From assembly GCA_021405315.1 (NCBI GenBank), contig QWIH01000005.1, positions 47,379-111,378 on the forward strand: a stretch of DNA of 64,000 nt, written 5' to 3'. The stretch comes from Leptolyngbya sp. PLA1. GTDB lineage: Bacteria; Planctomycetota; Phycisphaerae; Phycisphaerales; UBA1924. The position numbers and the translations under genes were made by a program. Under the pieces are notes generated by a model. That model made no database searches and was not told the DNA's origin. It saw only the letters and a list, made by a program, of their open reading frames with translations. This document shows positions 43,250-52,809 of this stretch, piece after piece (the stretch's first letter is position 1; every line of letters begins with the position of its first letter).

Positions 43250-45205
43250 GTGCCCACCGACCCTGACAGCGCGGGCAACCCCCGTCCGGTCCGGCGCGGC
43301 CGGCGGTGGATGCCGCTGCTCCTTGGCGCTCTGGCGGGGGTGCTGGCGTGGGGTGCGTTCGGGCCGGTCGCCGCAACCCGGAGCATCGCCGCGGCGCCGG
43401 GTGAAACTCCCGTCGAGTGGCGACGCGGCGAGGGGGCGCCGATCAACGGCCTCTGGGTCGTGGACCATTCGGCACTCCGTGCTCCGGCGCGCGGCATCCG
43501 GGAGATTCGCGCGGACCGCCCGGTGGAGGTTGCCGAGCGCGTCCTCGGCGTGGGAATCCGACGCACAGCACTCAATCCGCGCGGCGAGTGGACGATGATC
43601 CCCGCCGGGCTTGAGGTTGCGGACGCGATGGCGTGCGCTGTGATCGGCGCGCTGGTGGCGTGGGTGCTGAGCGCAGTGGCAAGCGCGGTGCGACGGGTCT
43701 CGCCGGAGACTGCCATCGGCCTGCCGGTCGCGACGCCGGCCGGTGGCCCCTGGTGGCCAGGCCTCGCGGCGGTGATCGTCGCCGCGCTGGTGCACGGCGA
43801 CTGGGCACTGACCAGCCCGCTCATCTTCTGCCCGGACAGCATGGACTACGCCGTACGTGCGATCGAACTGCTGGAGCGAGGGGACTTCCAGACGTTCGAC
43901 GCACTCCGCACGCCCGGCTTCAGCGTCGTGCTTGCGGCGCTCTCGGCCGGGCACCTCCCCCTCGGCCCGGCGCTGGGTGTGCTTCACGCCCTCGTCGCGG
44001 GCGTCATGGCTTGGGTGGTTGCGGACCTCGCGGTTCGATGGCTCGGCCCAGGGCGTCTGGCGGGCGGGTTCGCCCTCGTGGCGGCACTCGCCGTCACGCT
44101 GGATCCGGTGGTGCTGCTCTGGTCCCGGCACGCGATGCCTGAGATGCTCGCGATGGGCGCGGCGACCGTCGCCGCCTGGGCTGCATGCCGTGCGGGCGGG
44201 CGTTGGGCCCTCTGGGCGCTGCTCTCCGGCGTGCTCGCGGCGGTCGCGGCGTACATGCGTGGCAATCTCCAGATGGTCGTGGTGTTCTGCCCGCTCATCG
44301 TGTTCCTCTCTGCGGTCCGCGACCGCGGGCCGGGAAGGGCCCTCGCCGCGGCGGCGATCTGCCTCGCGAGCGCGGTCGCGCTGCTCGCCCCATGGGGCTT
44401 GCGCAACGCGAGAACTCTGGGCGTTCCGGCGCTCGCCGTCGGCACGCAGTACGCCCGGATCCTCAGCGCCTCGGACGCGGGCGTCCTGGATATCAATCAG
44501 TCCGCGGCATTCGACCGCACGCAGGTGGCGCGGCTTGCATCGGGGGACGTTCGATCGGGGTTCGAGGTCATCCGACTTGTGGACGGTTCTCGGCTGGCGG
44601 AGGGGCCTGCGGGCCCGCCCACGCACCCGTGGATCGCCAGCGAGGACCGCCTGCGGGTCATCGCGGACGAATCGGCGCACCGTTGGCCCGAGCGGCACTG
44701 GCGAGCCGCCGCGAGGGGGACCGTGAACCTCTCGGGCCTCTGGCCCCTGGGCGACCCCGGCTTCCGCGAGCATGAATGGTGGGCAGGTGTCTGGCGTGGT
44801 GCCGCCCGCCCCAACTTCTGGAACAGGCCGGAGGACTACGCGCACCTCAACCCCGCGATTGCCCGGCGTGTCTACGACCAGAATGTCGTACAGGTCGCCT
44901 ATAGGATCTCCGACGCAGCGTGGAGGTCCCTCGGCTGGTGGGCGACGGTCCGCTCAGCCCTTGCGGTCCTGTCGCTGCTCTCGTGCATCCTTTTCTGGGG
45001 TGCGGGCCGGCGTGCGGAAGCGGCGCTCTGCCTTCTCCCCTGGGCGCACGCGATCGCGCTGGCGGTACTCACAGGCACGGGCATCGACCGGTATCAGGCG
45101 CCCATGCTTCCGCTCGGCACCCTCGCCGGGGTACTCGGACTGTGGTGCCTGCTCCGATGGGTTATGAGACTCGCGAGATCGCGCACCTCCACCCGGACGG
45201 CGTGA
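43250..45205 (+). CDS. GT-C-type membrane glycosyltransferase
   Basis: A 651-residue integral membrane protein with about 10-12 helices. The acidic loop motif CPDSMDYAVRAIELLE after an early membrane segment, RHAMPEMLAMG, and the C-terminal TGIDRYQAPMLPLGTL fit GT-C (ArnT/PMT-like) enzymes, which move sugars from polyprenyl-phosphate donors on the outer face of the inner membrane. An unusual ~110-residue soluble segment lies between the first two membrane helices. Starts at GTG 43250, 4 bases after the lipoprotein stop. Donor and acceptor are unknown. Confidence 0.8.
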   Translation: MPTDPDSAGNPRPVRRGRRWMPLLLGALAGVLAWGAFGPVAATRSIAAAPGETPVEWRRGEGAPINGLWVVDHSALRAPARGIREIRADRPVEVAERVLGVGIRRTALNPRGEWTMIPAGLEVADAMACAVIGALVAWVLSAVASAVRRVSPETAIGLPVATPAGGPWWPGLAAVIVAALVHGDWALTSPLIFCPDSMDYAVRAIELLERGDFQTFDALRTPGFSVVLAALSAGHLPLGPALGVLHALVAGVMAWVVADLAVRWLGPGRLAGGFALVAALAVTLDPVVLLWSRHAMPEMLAMGAATVAAWAACRAGGRWALWALLSGVLAAVAAYMRGNLQMVVVFCPLIVFLSAVRDRGPGRALAAAAICLASAVALLAPWGLRNARTLGVPALAVGTQYARILSASDAGVLDINQSAAFDRTQVARLASGDVRSGFEVIRLVDGSRLAEGPAGPPTHPWIASEDRLRVIADESAHRWPERHWRAAARGTVNLSGLWPLGDPGFREHEWWAGVWRGAARPNFWNRPEDYAHLNPAIARRVYDQNVVQVAYRISDAAWRSLGWWATVRSALAVLSLLSCILFWGAGRRAEAALCLLPWAHAIALAVLTGTGIDRYQAPMLPLGTLAGVLGLWCLLRWVMRLARSRTSTRTA

Positions 45206-45224
45206 GCCGGCGAGCTCCCGCTCC

Positions 45225-45261
45225 ACACCCGACACCGGCGGACCGATAGGCCGGTGGGTGT
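45225..45261 (+). terminator. Hairpin between the glycosyltransferase and sensor kinase genes
   Basis: ACACCC/GGGTGT and ACCGGC/GCCGGT arms form a 12-bp stem with a 3-base bulge (45231-45233) and a 10-base loop. No T-run follows, so efficiency is uncertain. It separates two operons and makes in-frame starts of the kinase inside it unlikely. Confidence 0.5.
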
Positions 45262-45289
45262 CTCCGCGACCACCCAACGAGGATGCGAC

Positions 45290-47158
45290 GTGGACAAGAG
45301 ACTCACAGAGCAGGTGAACGCGCCCGCGCAGCCGACCAGAGAGGCTCGACGGGGCGTGTCGCTGGGCGCCATCAGCGTTGCCTCGGCGGCGCTTGTGCTG
45401 GGTGTCATCGCCTCCTCGGGCTGGTGGACGTTGCGCACGCACCACCGGGCCGGCATCGAGGCGCGCCGGGCGCAGGTTGAGCTCGTGGGTGAGCTCATGA
45501 CTCAAACCTGCGAGCGCACGCTCGGCGATGGCGACCTCACCTCCGTTCTCTCCGGCGTACGGGCCATGGTCGCGGAGTCCGCGGCCAGGTACACGTTGGA
45601 CGAATGCCGCATCGTTCTTGGTGACGGCACGGTCCTTGCGGACAGCCAGGCGTCCCAGATCAGCCGCGCCATTCCCGATACGTGGCCCGCGGTGTCTGGC
45701 GCGTCGGCCGCGTCCACGGAGGAAGCGGAGGGACGGGTGGTGATCCGTCGTCCGCTTCGAATCTCGGGCAAGGGCGACGCGGTCCTCGAACTCTCGGCCA
45801 ACCTGGTGTCCGCCGGCATGGAGGACCCCACAGCGCTCTACGGCAGTGTCACCATCGCGCTGGGCGGCATCGCGGGGCTGGTCGCTCTCCGCCACCTCAT
45901 GGAACGGCGATGGAGATCTCTCGGCGCGATCGGTGGCGTGCTCCGTCTCGCCTCCGCGGGCGAGGGCGGGCGTGGCGCGCTCCGGCTGAACCCGTCCCTG
46001 GGCCCCGAGGCCGCGGCGCTCAATGCCATTCTCGAGGAGCGGGACCGCCTGCGCGACGAGAGCGGGATCGCACGCTGCGCCGGCGAGCTCGCCGCGGGCA
46101 ACTCGGCCGGGAGCGAGCTTGGCGGTGCGCTCGAAGCCATGTGGCAGGGTGTGGTGGTTCTCGGGCACGATGCGAGGGTCATCTACGCGAACGGTGCCGC
46201 GGGTGTGCTGCTCGGTGGGCCTCGAGGCGACACCGCCGGCGCTCCCTTCACGGATCTCACGGACGACGAGGCGCTCCGCGCGGCTGTGCAGGCGGCGTGC
46301 GGCGGGTCGAGCCGGAATCGCGTGGAGGTCGAGGTCCGCCGCCAGGCCGCTCGCGGCGAGCTCACGATCCTCAAGGCAACCGTCCGCCACCTCCCGGGCG
46401 AGCGAGCGGCGGCGCTCGTCGTCGTGGAGGACGTCACGCAGCAGCGCATGGCCGACGAGAGCCGCAACGCCTTCGTGGCGCAGACCACGCACGAGCTCCG
46501 CACGCCCCTGACGAACATCCGGCTGTACGTCGAGGCGCTGGTGGATGAGGGCGATGACCCCGCCGTCCGCTCCAAGTGTCTCAACGTCATCAACACCGAA
46601 TCACGGCGACTCGAGCGCATCGTGGGAGACATGCTGAGCGTGGCGGAAATCGAGGCGGGCGCGATGAAGCTCCGCGTCGCCGAGGCGCGGCTGGACGGGG
46701 TCTTCGAGGAGTTGGAGGCGGATTACCGCGCGCTCGCGCAGGACAAGGAGATCACGCTGGCCTTCGAGCTCCCGCCCAAGCTCCCCGCGCTCGAGGTTGA
46801 TCGTGACAAGCTCATGCTCGCGCTCCACAATCTGCTCGGCAACGCATTGAAATACACGCCCGCGGGAGGTCGTGTCACCGTCCGCGTCGCCGATGACGGC
46901 CCCACGCTCCGCGTGGACGTGGTCGACTCCGGCATCGGCATCAAGCCCGAGGAGCAGGAGCTTGTGTTCGAGCGGTTCTACCGGGCCAAGGACAAGCGCA
47001 TCGCCGGTATCACCGGCTCCGGCATTGGTCTGGCGCTCGCCAGGCAGGTCATCCGCCTGCACGGCGGGGACATCGGCCTCCGCAGCGAGATCGACAAGGG
47101 AAGCACTTTCACCATCACCATCCCCAAGCCCGAGTCCGGCGCACGGGCCGCCGCCTAG
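45290..47158 (+). CDS. Membrane sensor histidine kinase heading the pilus operon
   Basis: Two membrane helices (about residues 24-44 and 180-200) bracket a periplasmic sensor of ~130 residues. A PAS-like region (near 280-385, DARVIYANGAAGVLLGG) precedes HisKA with the phosphoacceptor H401 in THELRTPLTN, and the HATPase with N-box LLGNALKYTP, G1 DSGIGIKPEE and G2 GSGIGLALA. All catalytic boxes are intact. The GTG at 45290 follows ACGAGGA. No response-regulator gene is adjacent; instead a STAS protein and the pilus ATPase follow, so the kinase may regulate pilus assembly through them. 622 residues. Confidence 0.9.
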   Translation: MDKRLTEQVNAPAQPTREARRGVSLGAISVASAALVLGVIASSGWWTLRTHHRAGIEARRAQVELVGELMTQTCERTLGDGDLTSVLSGVRAMVAESAARYTLDECRIVLGDGTVLADSQASQISRAIPDTWPAVSGASAASTEEAEGRVVIRRPLRISGKGDAVLELSANLVSAGMEDPTALYGSVTIALGGIAGLVALRHLMERRWRSLGAIGGVLRLASAGEGGRGALRLNPSLGPEAAALNAILEERDRLRDESGIARCAGELAAGNSAGSELGGALEAMWQGVVVLGHDARVIYANGAAGVLLGGPRGDTAGAPFTDLTDDEALRAAVQAACGGSSRNRVEVEVRRQAARGELTILKATVRHLPGERAAALVVVEDVTQQRMADESRNAFVAQTTHELRTPLTNIRLYVEALVDEGDDPAVRSKCLNVINTESRRLERIVGDMLSVAEIEAGAMKLRVAEARLDGVFEELEADYRALAQDKEITLAFELPPKLPALEVDRDKLMLALHNLLGNALKYTPAGGRVTVRVADDGPTLRVDVVDSGIGIKPEEQELVFERFYRAKDKRIAGITGSGIGLALARQVIRLHGGDIGLRSEIDKGSTFTITIPKPESGARAAA

Positions 47159-47176
47159 CACTTCCGAGAGAGCCCC

Positions 47177-47512
47177 ATGGAGATCGTCGAGAGCAGACAG
47201 GGCGCCGTCACCGTGCTGAAGCCCGTGGGCCCGCTGGTTCAGGCGGACGCGGCGCAGTTCCGTGACGGGGTGGGCGACGCGACCGGGCGCTCCATGGGCC
47301 GCCTTGTCATCGACGCATCCCAGATTCCCTACGTCGATTCACAGGGACTCGAGGCCCTCCTCGCCGCGAGCGACCTGCTCGGCGCGGGCGGGCGCACGCT
47401 GCGCCTCTGCGGCGTGTCGGAGACCGTTCGCGAGGTGCTTGACCTCACTGGGCTGGCGGATCGCTTCGAGATCTTCGAGGATTCCACGCAGGCCGTACGG
47501 AGCTTCCTGTGA
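47177..47512 (+). CDS. STAS-domain anti-sigma-factor-antagonist-like protein
   Basis: A 111-residue single STAS domain. Key motif VIDASQIPYVDSQGLEALLAA, given here as two parts VIDASQIPYVDS and QGLEALLAA, carries the Ser (S55-type position) phosphorylated in SpoIIAA-like proteins. Such proteins act as phospho-switches by binding partner kinases or regulators. It lies 18 bases after the histidine kinase, and its stop overlaps the GTG start of the pilus ATPase (GTGA), so translation is coupled. Its partner is not visible. Confidence 0.9.
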   Translation: MEIVESRQGAVTVLKPVGPLVQADAAQFRDGVGDATGRSMGRLVIDASQIPYVDSQGLEALLAASDLLGAGGRTLRLCGVSETVREVLDLTGLADRFEIFEDSTQAVRSFL

Positions 47513-49326
47513 GCGGCAACCCCTTCCAGTCCGGTGCGGATGACGCGGCGTGCCCGGCGCCGGGACCCGGGGGCAGGCCGCGCGTGGGCGACGCGCTGCT
47601 GGCAGAAGGGCTGATCACGGCCGAGCAGCTCGACCAGGCGTTGGTGGCGCAGCGCCAGACCAGCCGCATGCTGGGCGAACTGCTCATCGAGCAGGGCGTG
47701 GTGAGCCCTTCGGCGCTTGTGCAGACGCTGGCCCGGTGCCTGGGCGTGAAGGGTTGCACGCTGAGGCACGGGCTCATCGACCCTGCGCTCCTCAAACTGC
47801 TGGGCGCGGAGCAGTGTGAGCGTCTGAAGGTCATCCCGATGTTCAAGGTGGGCGACACCCTGACCGTCGCCATGGCGGAGCCCCAGAGCCTGCCGGTTCT
47901 CGACAGCGTGACGCGGGCCACGGGTCTGAAGGTCCGCGCCGTGCTGGCCCTCGAGAAGAACATCCTTGAGTTCGTCCGCAAGTACGGATCGGGCGACGTG
48001 GACGTCGATGAGTTCCTCACGAAGCTGCAGGACAGCGCCGTCGAGGTGGTGGAGCGGGAGCAGGTCGACGAGGGGCCCGCCACCGACCTTGACCGCATGG
48101 TCGCGGGCAGTCCGATCGTGAACCTCGTGAACCTCGCGCTCGTCACCGCCGTGAAGGATCACGCCAGCGACATCCACATCGAGCCCGACAAGAAGGGCAC
48201 ACGGATCCGCTACCGCATCGACGGCACGCTGCGAGACCTCATGAAGCCGCCCGCGGGGATGCACGCGGCGGTGGTGTCCCGCGTCAAGGTCATCGGGAAG
48301 ATGGACATCGCCGAGAAGCGGCTTCCGCAGGAAGGGCGGGTTCGCATCATGGCGGAGGGTCGCGAGATCGACCTGCGCGTCAGCAGCATGCCGACGCTCC
48401 TCGGCGAGAAGATCGTGGTGCGCATCCTCGACAAGGCCAACCTCCGCGTGCGCCTGGAGGATCTGGGGCTGAGGCCCGCCTCGCTCGAGTCCTTCAAGCG
48501 CTTCCTCAACCAGTCTCACGGCATGGCGCTGGTCACCGGGCCCACGGGCAGCGGCAAGACCACCACCCTCTACAGCGCGCTCGACCTGCTCCGCGGGCCG
48601 GACGTGAACATCGTCACCGTCGAGGATCCCGTGGAGTATCAGCTCGATCTGGTCAATCAGATCCAGGTGTCGGACGCCATCGGGCTTTCCTTCGCCCGCG
48701 CGCTCCGCAGCATCCTGCGTCAGGATCCGGACGTGATCATGGTCGGCGAGATTCGCGACCAGGACACCGCGCGTGTCGCGGTGCAGGCGGCGCTGACCGG
48801 TCACCTCGTGCTGGCCACGCTCCACACCAACGACGCCCCCGGGGCCGTGGCGCGGCTGGTGGACATGGGCATCGAGCCATACCTGCTGAGCGGTGCGATC
48901 AACGGCGCGGTCGCGCAGCGGCTGGCCCGCACCATCTGCTCCGCGTGCGCCACCAAGTACTATCCGGCGGAGCACGTGCTCGCGGACGCCGGCCTCTCCC
49001 ACGAGGTTGGCCGCCCGTTCCGCAAGGGCGCGGGCTGCCAGCGCTGCCACGATTCGGGCTTTCAGGGCCGCATCGGCGTGTACGAGGTCTTCGAGGTCAC
49101 CCCGGACCTCCGCCGCATGGTCCACGCCGGGCGCGCCACTCACGAGCTGCGAGCCAAGATGCGCGAGCTGGGCGGGCTCACCCTCCGCGAGGAGGGCGTG
49201 CTGCTGGCGCTGGAGGGGAAGACGAGTCTTGAGGAGGTGCTGCGCGTGACGCAGAACGACGACGGCTCTGAGCCCGCGGGCCATGCCCCCGGCGCCGGGG
49301 CCGGGGCGCGGAAGGAGGCCGCGTGA
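47509..49326 (+). CDS. Type IV pilus/type II secretion assembly ATPase (PilB/GspE)
   Basis: This cytoplasmic hexameric ATPase drives pilus or pseudopilus extension. The N-terminal GspE-N/MshEN-like domains (VGDALLAEGLITAEQLDQAL, then MLGELLIEQGVVSPSALVQT) are followed by the catalytic core: Asp box near DIHIEP, Walker A GPTGSGKTT (~344), Walker B VIMVGEIRDQDTA, His box LATLHTND. A zinc-type Cys pair-of-pairs (CSAC and CQRC) is present. Length 605 residues. Start GTG overlaps the STAS stop; the stop overlaps the next start, so kinase-STAS-ATPase-GspF are one translationally coupled string. Confidence 0.94.
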   Translation: MSGNPFQSGADDAACPAPGPGGRPRVGDALLAEGLITAEQLDQALVAQRQTSRMLGELLIEQGVVSPSALVQTLARCLGVKGCTLRHGLIDPALLKLLGAEQCERLKVIPMFKVGDTLTVAMAEPQSLPVLDSVTRATGLKVRAVLALEKNILEFVRKYGSGDVDVDEFLTKLQDSAVEVVEREQVDEGPATDLDRMVAGSPIVNLVNLALVTAVKDHASDIHIEPDKKGTRIRYRIDGTLRDLMKPPAGMHAAVVSRVKVIGKMDIAEKRLPQEGRVRIMAEGREIDLRVSSMPTLLGEKIVVRILDKANLRVRLEDLGLRPASLESFKRFLNQSHGMALVTGPTGSGKTTTLYSALDLLRGPDVNIVTVEDPVEYQLDLVNQIQVSDAIGLSFARALRSILRQDPDVIMVGEIRDQDTARVAVQAALTGHLVLATLHTNDAPGAVARLVDMGIEPYLLSGAINGAVAQRLARTICSACATKYYPAEHVLADAGLSHEVGRPFRKGAGCQRCHDSGFQGRIGVYEVFEVTPDLRRMVHAGRATHELRAKMRELGGLTLREEGVLLALEGKTSLEEVLRVTQNDDGSEPAGHAPGAGAGARKEAA

Positions 49327-50540
49327 AGTTCCGCTACCAGGGCTACGACCGGACGGGCGCAGGCGTCAGCGCGCAGATCGAGGCGGGCGACGAGGCCGGT
49401 GCCAGGGAGCAGCTTGCGCGCAAGGGCATCGCGGTGGCGGAGCTCGTGAAGGTACGCGAGACTCCGGGCGCGGCGGGGGGAGGCGGGTTCGGTTCCGGGA
49501 AGCGGCGCGAGCAGGTCGCCGCGTTCCTCCGTCAGCTCTCCGTCCTCGTCGAGACCGGCACGCCGCTGGTGGAGGCCATCACGTCCATCGAGAAGCAGCT
49601 CGAAGCCGGCCCTTGGAAGTCGACATTGGGGCGGGTGCGTGAGCGTCTCGAAGAGGGGGCCCAGTTCTCCGACGCCATGGCCGCGCACCCGGCGTACTTC
49701 GATCCGGTGTGCCGCAGCCTGGTCGCAGCGGGCGAGTCCGGCGGGAAGCTGGGCGACATGCTGTCGCGCCTCGCGGTCTTCATGCGTCAGCAGGTGAAGC
49801 TCCGTCGCACCGTGACGGGCGCCATGGCCTATCCCTGCCTGCTCATCTGCGTCGCCTTCGTCGTCGTGGTTGCCATGCTCGGCTTCGTGATGCCCCGGTT
49901 CGAGGGGTTGTTCAAGTCCATCGACGCCAAGCTGCCCCCGACGACGGAGATGCTGATGAGCGCCAGCGCCTTCGTTCGCACCAACTGGTACTACTTCGCC
50001 GCGCTCGCGGTTGCCGCACCCGTCGCGGCGTGGTTCTCGTTTCGCACGGATGCGGGCCGGGCCGCCACAGAGCGAGTCATGCTCCGGGCGCCGCTTCTGG
50101 GGCCCGTCACGCGGGCATTCGCTACGGCCAAGCTGGCCCGCGTGCTCGGCGTGCTGCTCGAGGGCCGGGTGCCGATGCTCGAGGCGCTCCGGCTGACGCG
50201 CTCGGCCGCAGGCCGCGACGCCTATGCAAGGCTCGTCGCTAGGGCCGAGGACGCGGTCACACGGGGTGAGAGCATCCTCGGGGCGTTCAACGACCCGACC
50301 CTCATCAACCCCTCCGTCGCGGAGGCCATCCGAAGCGGCGAGCGCACCGGACGTGTGGGCGCCGTCCTCGTGCAGATCGCGGACCACATGGACGAGGACA
50401 ATGACATGGCCCTCAAGGCCGCCGTGGGCCTCTTGGAGCCCCTCATCCTCATCGGGCTTGGTTTGGTCGTGGGCGTCATGGCAATCAGCATGTTCCTGCC
50501 CCTCTTTGACCTCGCGGCATCGGGCGGAGGTGCCCACTGA
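49323..50540 (+). CDS. Pilus/secretion inner-membrane platform protein (PilC/GspF)
   Basis: GspF/PilC is the platform on which the ATPase acts. The 405-residue protein has two GspF domains: FLRQLSVLVETGTPLVEAI near residue 62, here FLRQLSVLVETGTPL, and FATAKLARVLGVLLEGRVPML near 265, each followed by membrane helices (near 165-190, 215-235, 375-400). Start GTG overlaps the ATPase stop (GTGA). Its stop overlaps the next start. Confidence 0.93.
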   Translation: MKFRYQGYDRTGAGVSAQIEAGDEAGAREQLARKGIAVAELVKVRETPGAAGGGGFGSGKRREQVAAFLRQLSVLVETGTPLVEAITSIEKQLEAGPWKSTLGRVRERLEEGAQFSDAMAAHPAYFDPVCRSLVAAGESGGKLGDMLSRLAVFMRQQVKLRRTVTGAMAYPCLLICVAFVVVVAMLGFVMPRFEGLFKSIDAKLPPTTEMLMSASAFVRTNWYYFAALAVAAPVAAWFSFRTDAGRAATERVMLRAPLLGPVTRAFATAKLARVLGVLLEGRVPMLEALRLTRSAAGRDAYARLVARAEDAVTRGESILGAFNDPTLINPSVAEAIRSGERTGRVGAVLVQIADHMDEDNDMALKAAVGLLEPLILIGLGLVVGVMAISMFLPLFDLAASGGGAH

Positions 50541-51592
50541 TGCGCTACCTCCCTTCGTACTCGCCGATCGGGCTGGACCTGGACGGGCGCTGGCTAAGGC
50601 TGGCGCAGACCGTCCGCGTGAACGGCCGCGAGAGACTTCATGCCGCGGCGCGCGTCGAACGCCTCGGCTCGGGGGCACTCGACCGGCGCGAGGCCGAGTT
50701 TATCTCAAACCTCATCGACTGGCACGGGTTCCAGCGTGCGCCCCTCGTGGTCGGGCTACCCCGGGCCGCGGCGGTGTCGGCGGCGCTTGAGCTTCCCCCC
50801 GTCGTGGGCGGAGCACCCGCCGCCCAGATCGCGCGGCTCGAGCTCGCCCGTTCGGCCCGCTGCGAGCCCGATGAGATCGACGCGGCATTCTGGCCTGTCC
50901 CGGCGCCGGCGCGATCCGGTGAGGGCCTGCACGTCCTCGCTGTCGGCGCGCGCCGAGCGCTGATCGGTGACATGCTCGATGCGCTCGACGGGGCGGGACT
51001 TCGGGTCGCGGCATTGGACACGCGGGAGTGGGGGCTGGTCAGGGGTGGTGGTGCGTGGGTGCAGGGCGCGGGCCTGCGGTGCCTCATCGAGGTTGGGTGG
51101 GAGGCCACGACCCTTGTGCTGTCCATCTCCGGCACCATCGTCTTCACGCGTGTCATGGAGCTCTCGGGGCTCGCACGGCTCTTCGAGGTGGTATGCCAGC
51201 GACGTGGCATCGCGACGCCCATCATGGACGCGCTGCTCGAGCGCCCGGAGAGCCAGGCCTCGGCGCACCTCTGGGAGCAGTGCACTCCGACGCTCAGAGA
51301 CTTCTCGGAAGCGCTGCTGCCCGAGATCCGGCGCTCGCTCGCGTACATCGGGCAGCGGCACCCCGGCGTTGAAGTCACCGGCGCGCTGCTGTGCGGGGAC
51401 GGGGCCGCGATTCCTGGCCTGGCCGCAGCCGTGGGCGCAGCGGGCGGTGTGGCATGCCGCATCGTGAGCCCCGCGGATGTCATCGCCATGCCGGAGGGCG
51501 CAGGCCGGGCGTGCGCGAGCCCGGGGATGGTCTGCGCCCTTGGTCTCTCGATGCACCAAGCCGCCCTGGCCGCTCGGAGTGCCGCCGCATGA
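50540..51592 (+). CDS. PilM-like actin-fold pilus assembly protein
   Basis: PilM is an actin-like cytosolic scaffold that binds the PilN tail. The N-terminus IGLDLDGRWLRLAQ is the phosphate-1-type segment, and ALLCGDGAAIPGLAAAV near the C-terminus an adenosine-type loop. Similarity to canonical PilM is modest, but a following PilN-, PilO- and PilP-like series supports the call. 350 residues. The ATG overlaps the PilC stop (TGATG). Confidence 0.75.
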   Translation: MRYLPSYSPIGLDLDGRWLRLAQTVRVNGRERLHAAARVERLGSGALDRREAEFISNLIDWHGFQRAPLVVGLPRAAAVSAALELPPVVGGAPAAQIARLELARSARCEPDEIDAAFWPVPAPARSGEGLHVLAVGARRALIGDMLDALDGAGLRVAALDTREWGLVRGGGAWVQGAGLRCLIEVGWEATTLVLSISGTIVFTRVMELSGLARLFEVVCQRRGIATPIMDALLERPESQASAHLWEQCTPTLRDFSEALLPEIRRSLAYIGQRHPGVEVTGALLCGDGAAIPGLAAAVGAAGGVACRIVSPADVIAMPEGAGRACASPGMVCALGLSMHQAALAARSAAA

Positions 51593-52191
51593 ACGGTGTG
51601 AACCTGCTCTCCCCGAATCGGCTTCGTGCGCACGCCGCACACACAAGGCTGTGCCGCTGGGCGCTGATCTGCGGTGCCTACGCGGTGCTCTCGGGCATGC
51701 TCGTGCTGGTCGGGGTGGCGAACCGTGGTTCACAGGCGAGAAACGCCCGCAATCTGGACGGCCTGACCGCCAGCGCCGAGCAGAAGGACAAGGAGATTCG
51801 GGCGGTCCGCGCCCGCATCGCGAAACTGCAGCAGTCCGAACTGCTGGCCCGGGAGATCACGCGTCATCCGGACTGGGGCCGTCTGCTCGATGCCCTCGCC
51901 GCCACGCGGGCGGACGGGGTTGTGTTTGAACGGCTGGAGTTCCGGGTGTCGCCCCGCGCCACACAATCAAAGCCCGGCGTGTCGAGCGCCACGGTCCGCA
52001 TCACGGGTGTTGCCGGCTCGCAGGTCGACGCCGCGCGGTACGCGGTGTCGCTGCAGGACCTCGGGCTTTTCGATAGCGTCTCGCCCGTGGAGACGCGGGC
52101 CAAGGGCGCGGGCGGCCAGTCGGGCACGGAACTGGTGACGTTCTCGCTCACCGTTGGAATCTCCTGCTCCGTATCGGAGACCGCGCCATGA
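51589..52191 (+). CDS. PilN-like pilus assembly protein
   Basis: The N-terminus MNGVNLLSPNRLRAH matches the PilN cytoplasmic tail that binds PilM (consensus INLLP). A single membrane helix spans ~25-45, then a coiled coil (LDGLTASAEQKDKEIRAVRA) and a ferredoxin-like periplasmic domain. 200 residues. ATGA overlap with pilM. Function inferred from motif and order. Confidence 0.8.
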   Translation: MNGVNLLSPNRLRAHAAHTRLCRWALICGAYAVLSGMLVLVGVANRGSQARNARNLDGLTASAEQKDKEIRAVRARIAKLQQSELLAREITRHPDWGRLLDALAATRADGVVFERLEFRVSPRATQSKPGVSSATVRITGVAGSQVDAARYAVSLQDLGLFDSVSPVETRAKGAGGQSGTELVTFSLTVGISCSVSETAP

Positions 52192-52778
52192 AGATCACCT
52201 GGCCAACGTGGTGGATCGACGCCGGTGGAGTTGCGTGCCTCGCGGCCCTTTCGGCCGGCGCGTTCGCGCTCGGTGTGCGTCCGGCGATCGAGGCCCGCGC
52301 ACAGTCGCGCCTGCTCGACCAGAGTGCCCGGAGTGCGGAAGCGCTGCTGCAGGAGAGAGTCACCGAGCTGCGTGGTCTGACCGAGACCGAACGCGCCGTG
52401 CGGGCACGTCTGGACGCGCTGCCCTCGGCCCGCGCGCTGTCGGAGAGGTCCCGCGTGATGACCGGGCTCGCGGAACTGGCCCGCGAGATGGGGGTGAGCG
52501 TTCGCGAACTTTCGCCCCGAGAGCCCCGCCGGGAGGCACGCTCCGCCGTGGTCGCCGTGCGACTCGCCGGGGATTGCACGCTCGACCAGCTACGCTCCTT
52601 CGTGGCCGCGCTGTACGCAAAGTTCCCGGACGTGGAACTCGCCTCGCTCGACCAAGGTGCGTCCTGGGGCATGGCCGACGCGCCCGGGCCGTTCTCGATG
52701 GACCTCTGGTGGTACGCAGTTGCGGAAGACTCCGGTTCTGCGGGCGCGAAGCCGGCGCGCCCGGCGGGTTCGCCTTGA
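52188..52778 (+). CDS. PilO-like pilus assembly protein
   Basis: A short N-terminal tail, one membrane helix (~12-31), a coiled coil (RSAEALLQERVTELRGLTET) and a small periplasmic domain fit PilO, the partner of PilN. 196 residues. ATGA overlap with the PilN-like gene. Sequence identity to known PilO is too low for certainty; topology and position support it. Confidence 0.7.
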   Translation: MKITWPTWWIDAGGVACLAALSAGAFALGVRPAIEARAQSRLLDQSARSAEALLQERVTELRGLTETERAVRARLDALPSARALSERSRVMTGLAELAREMGVSVRELSPREPRREARSAVVAVRLAGDCTLDQLRSFVAALYAKFPDVELASLDQGASWGMADAPGPFSMDLWWYAVAEDSGSAGAKPARPAGSP

Positions 52779-52809
52779 CACCTCCCAGTCTGAATTGCTC
52801 TGTTGGAGC

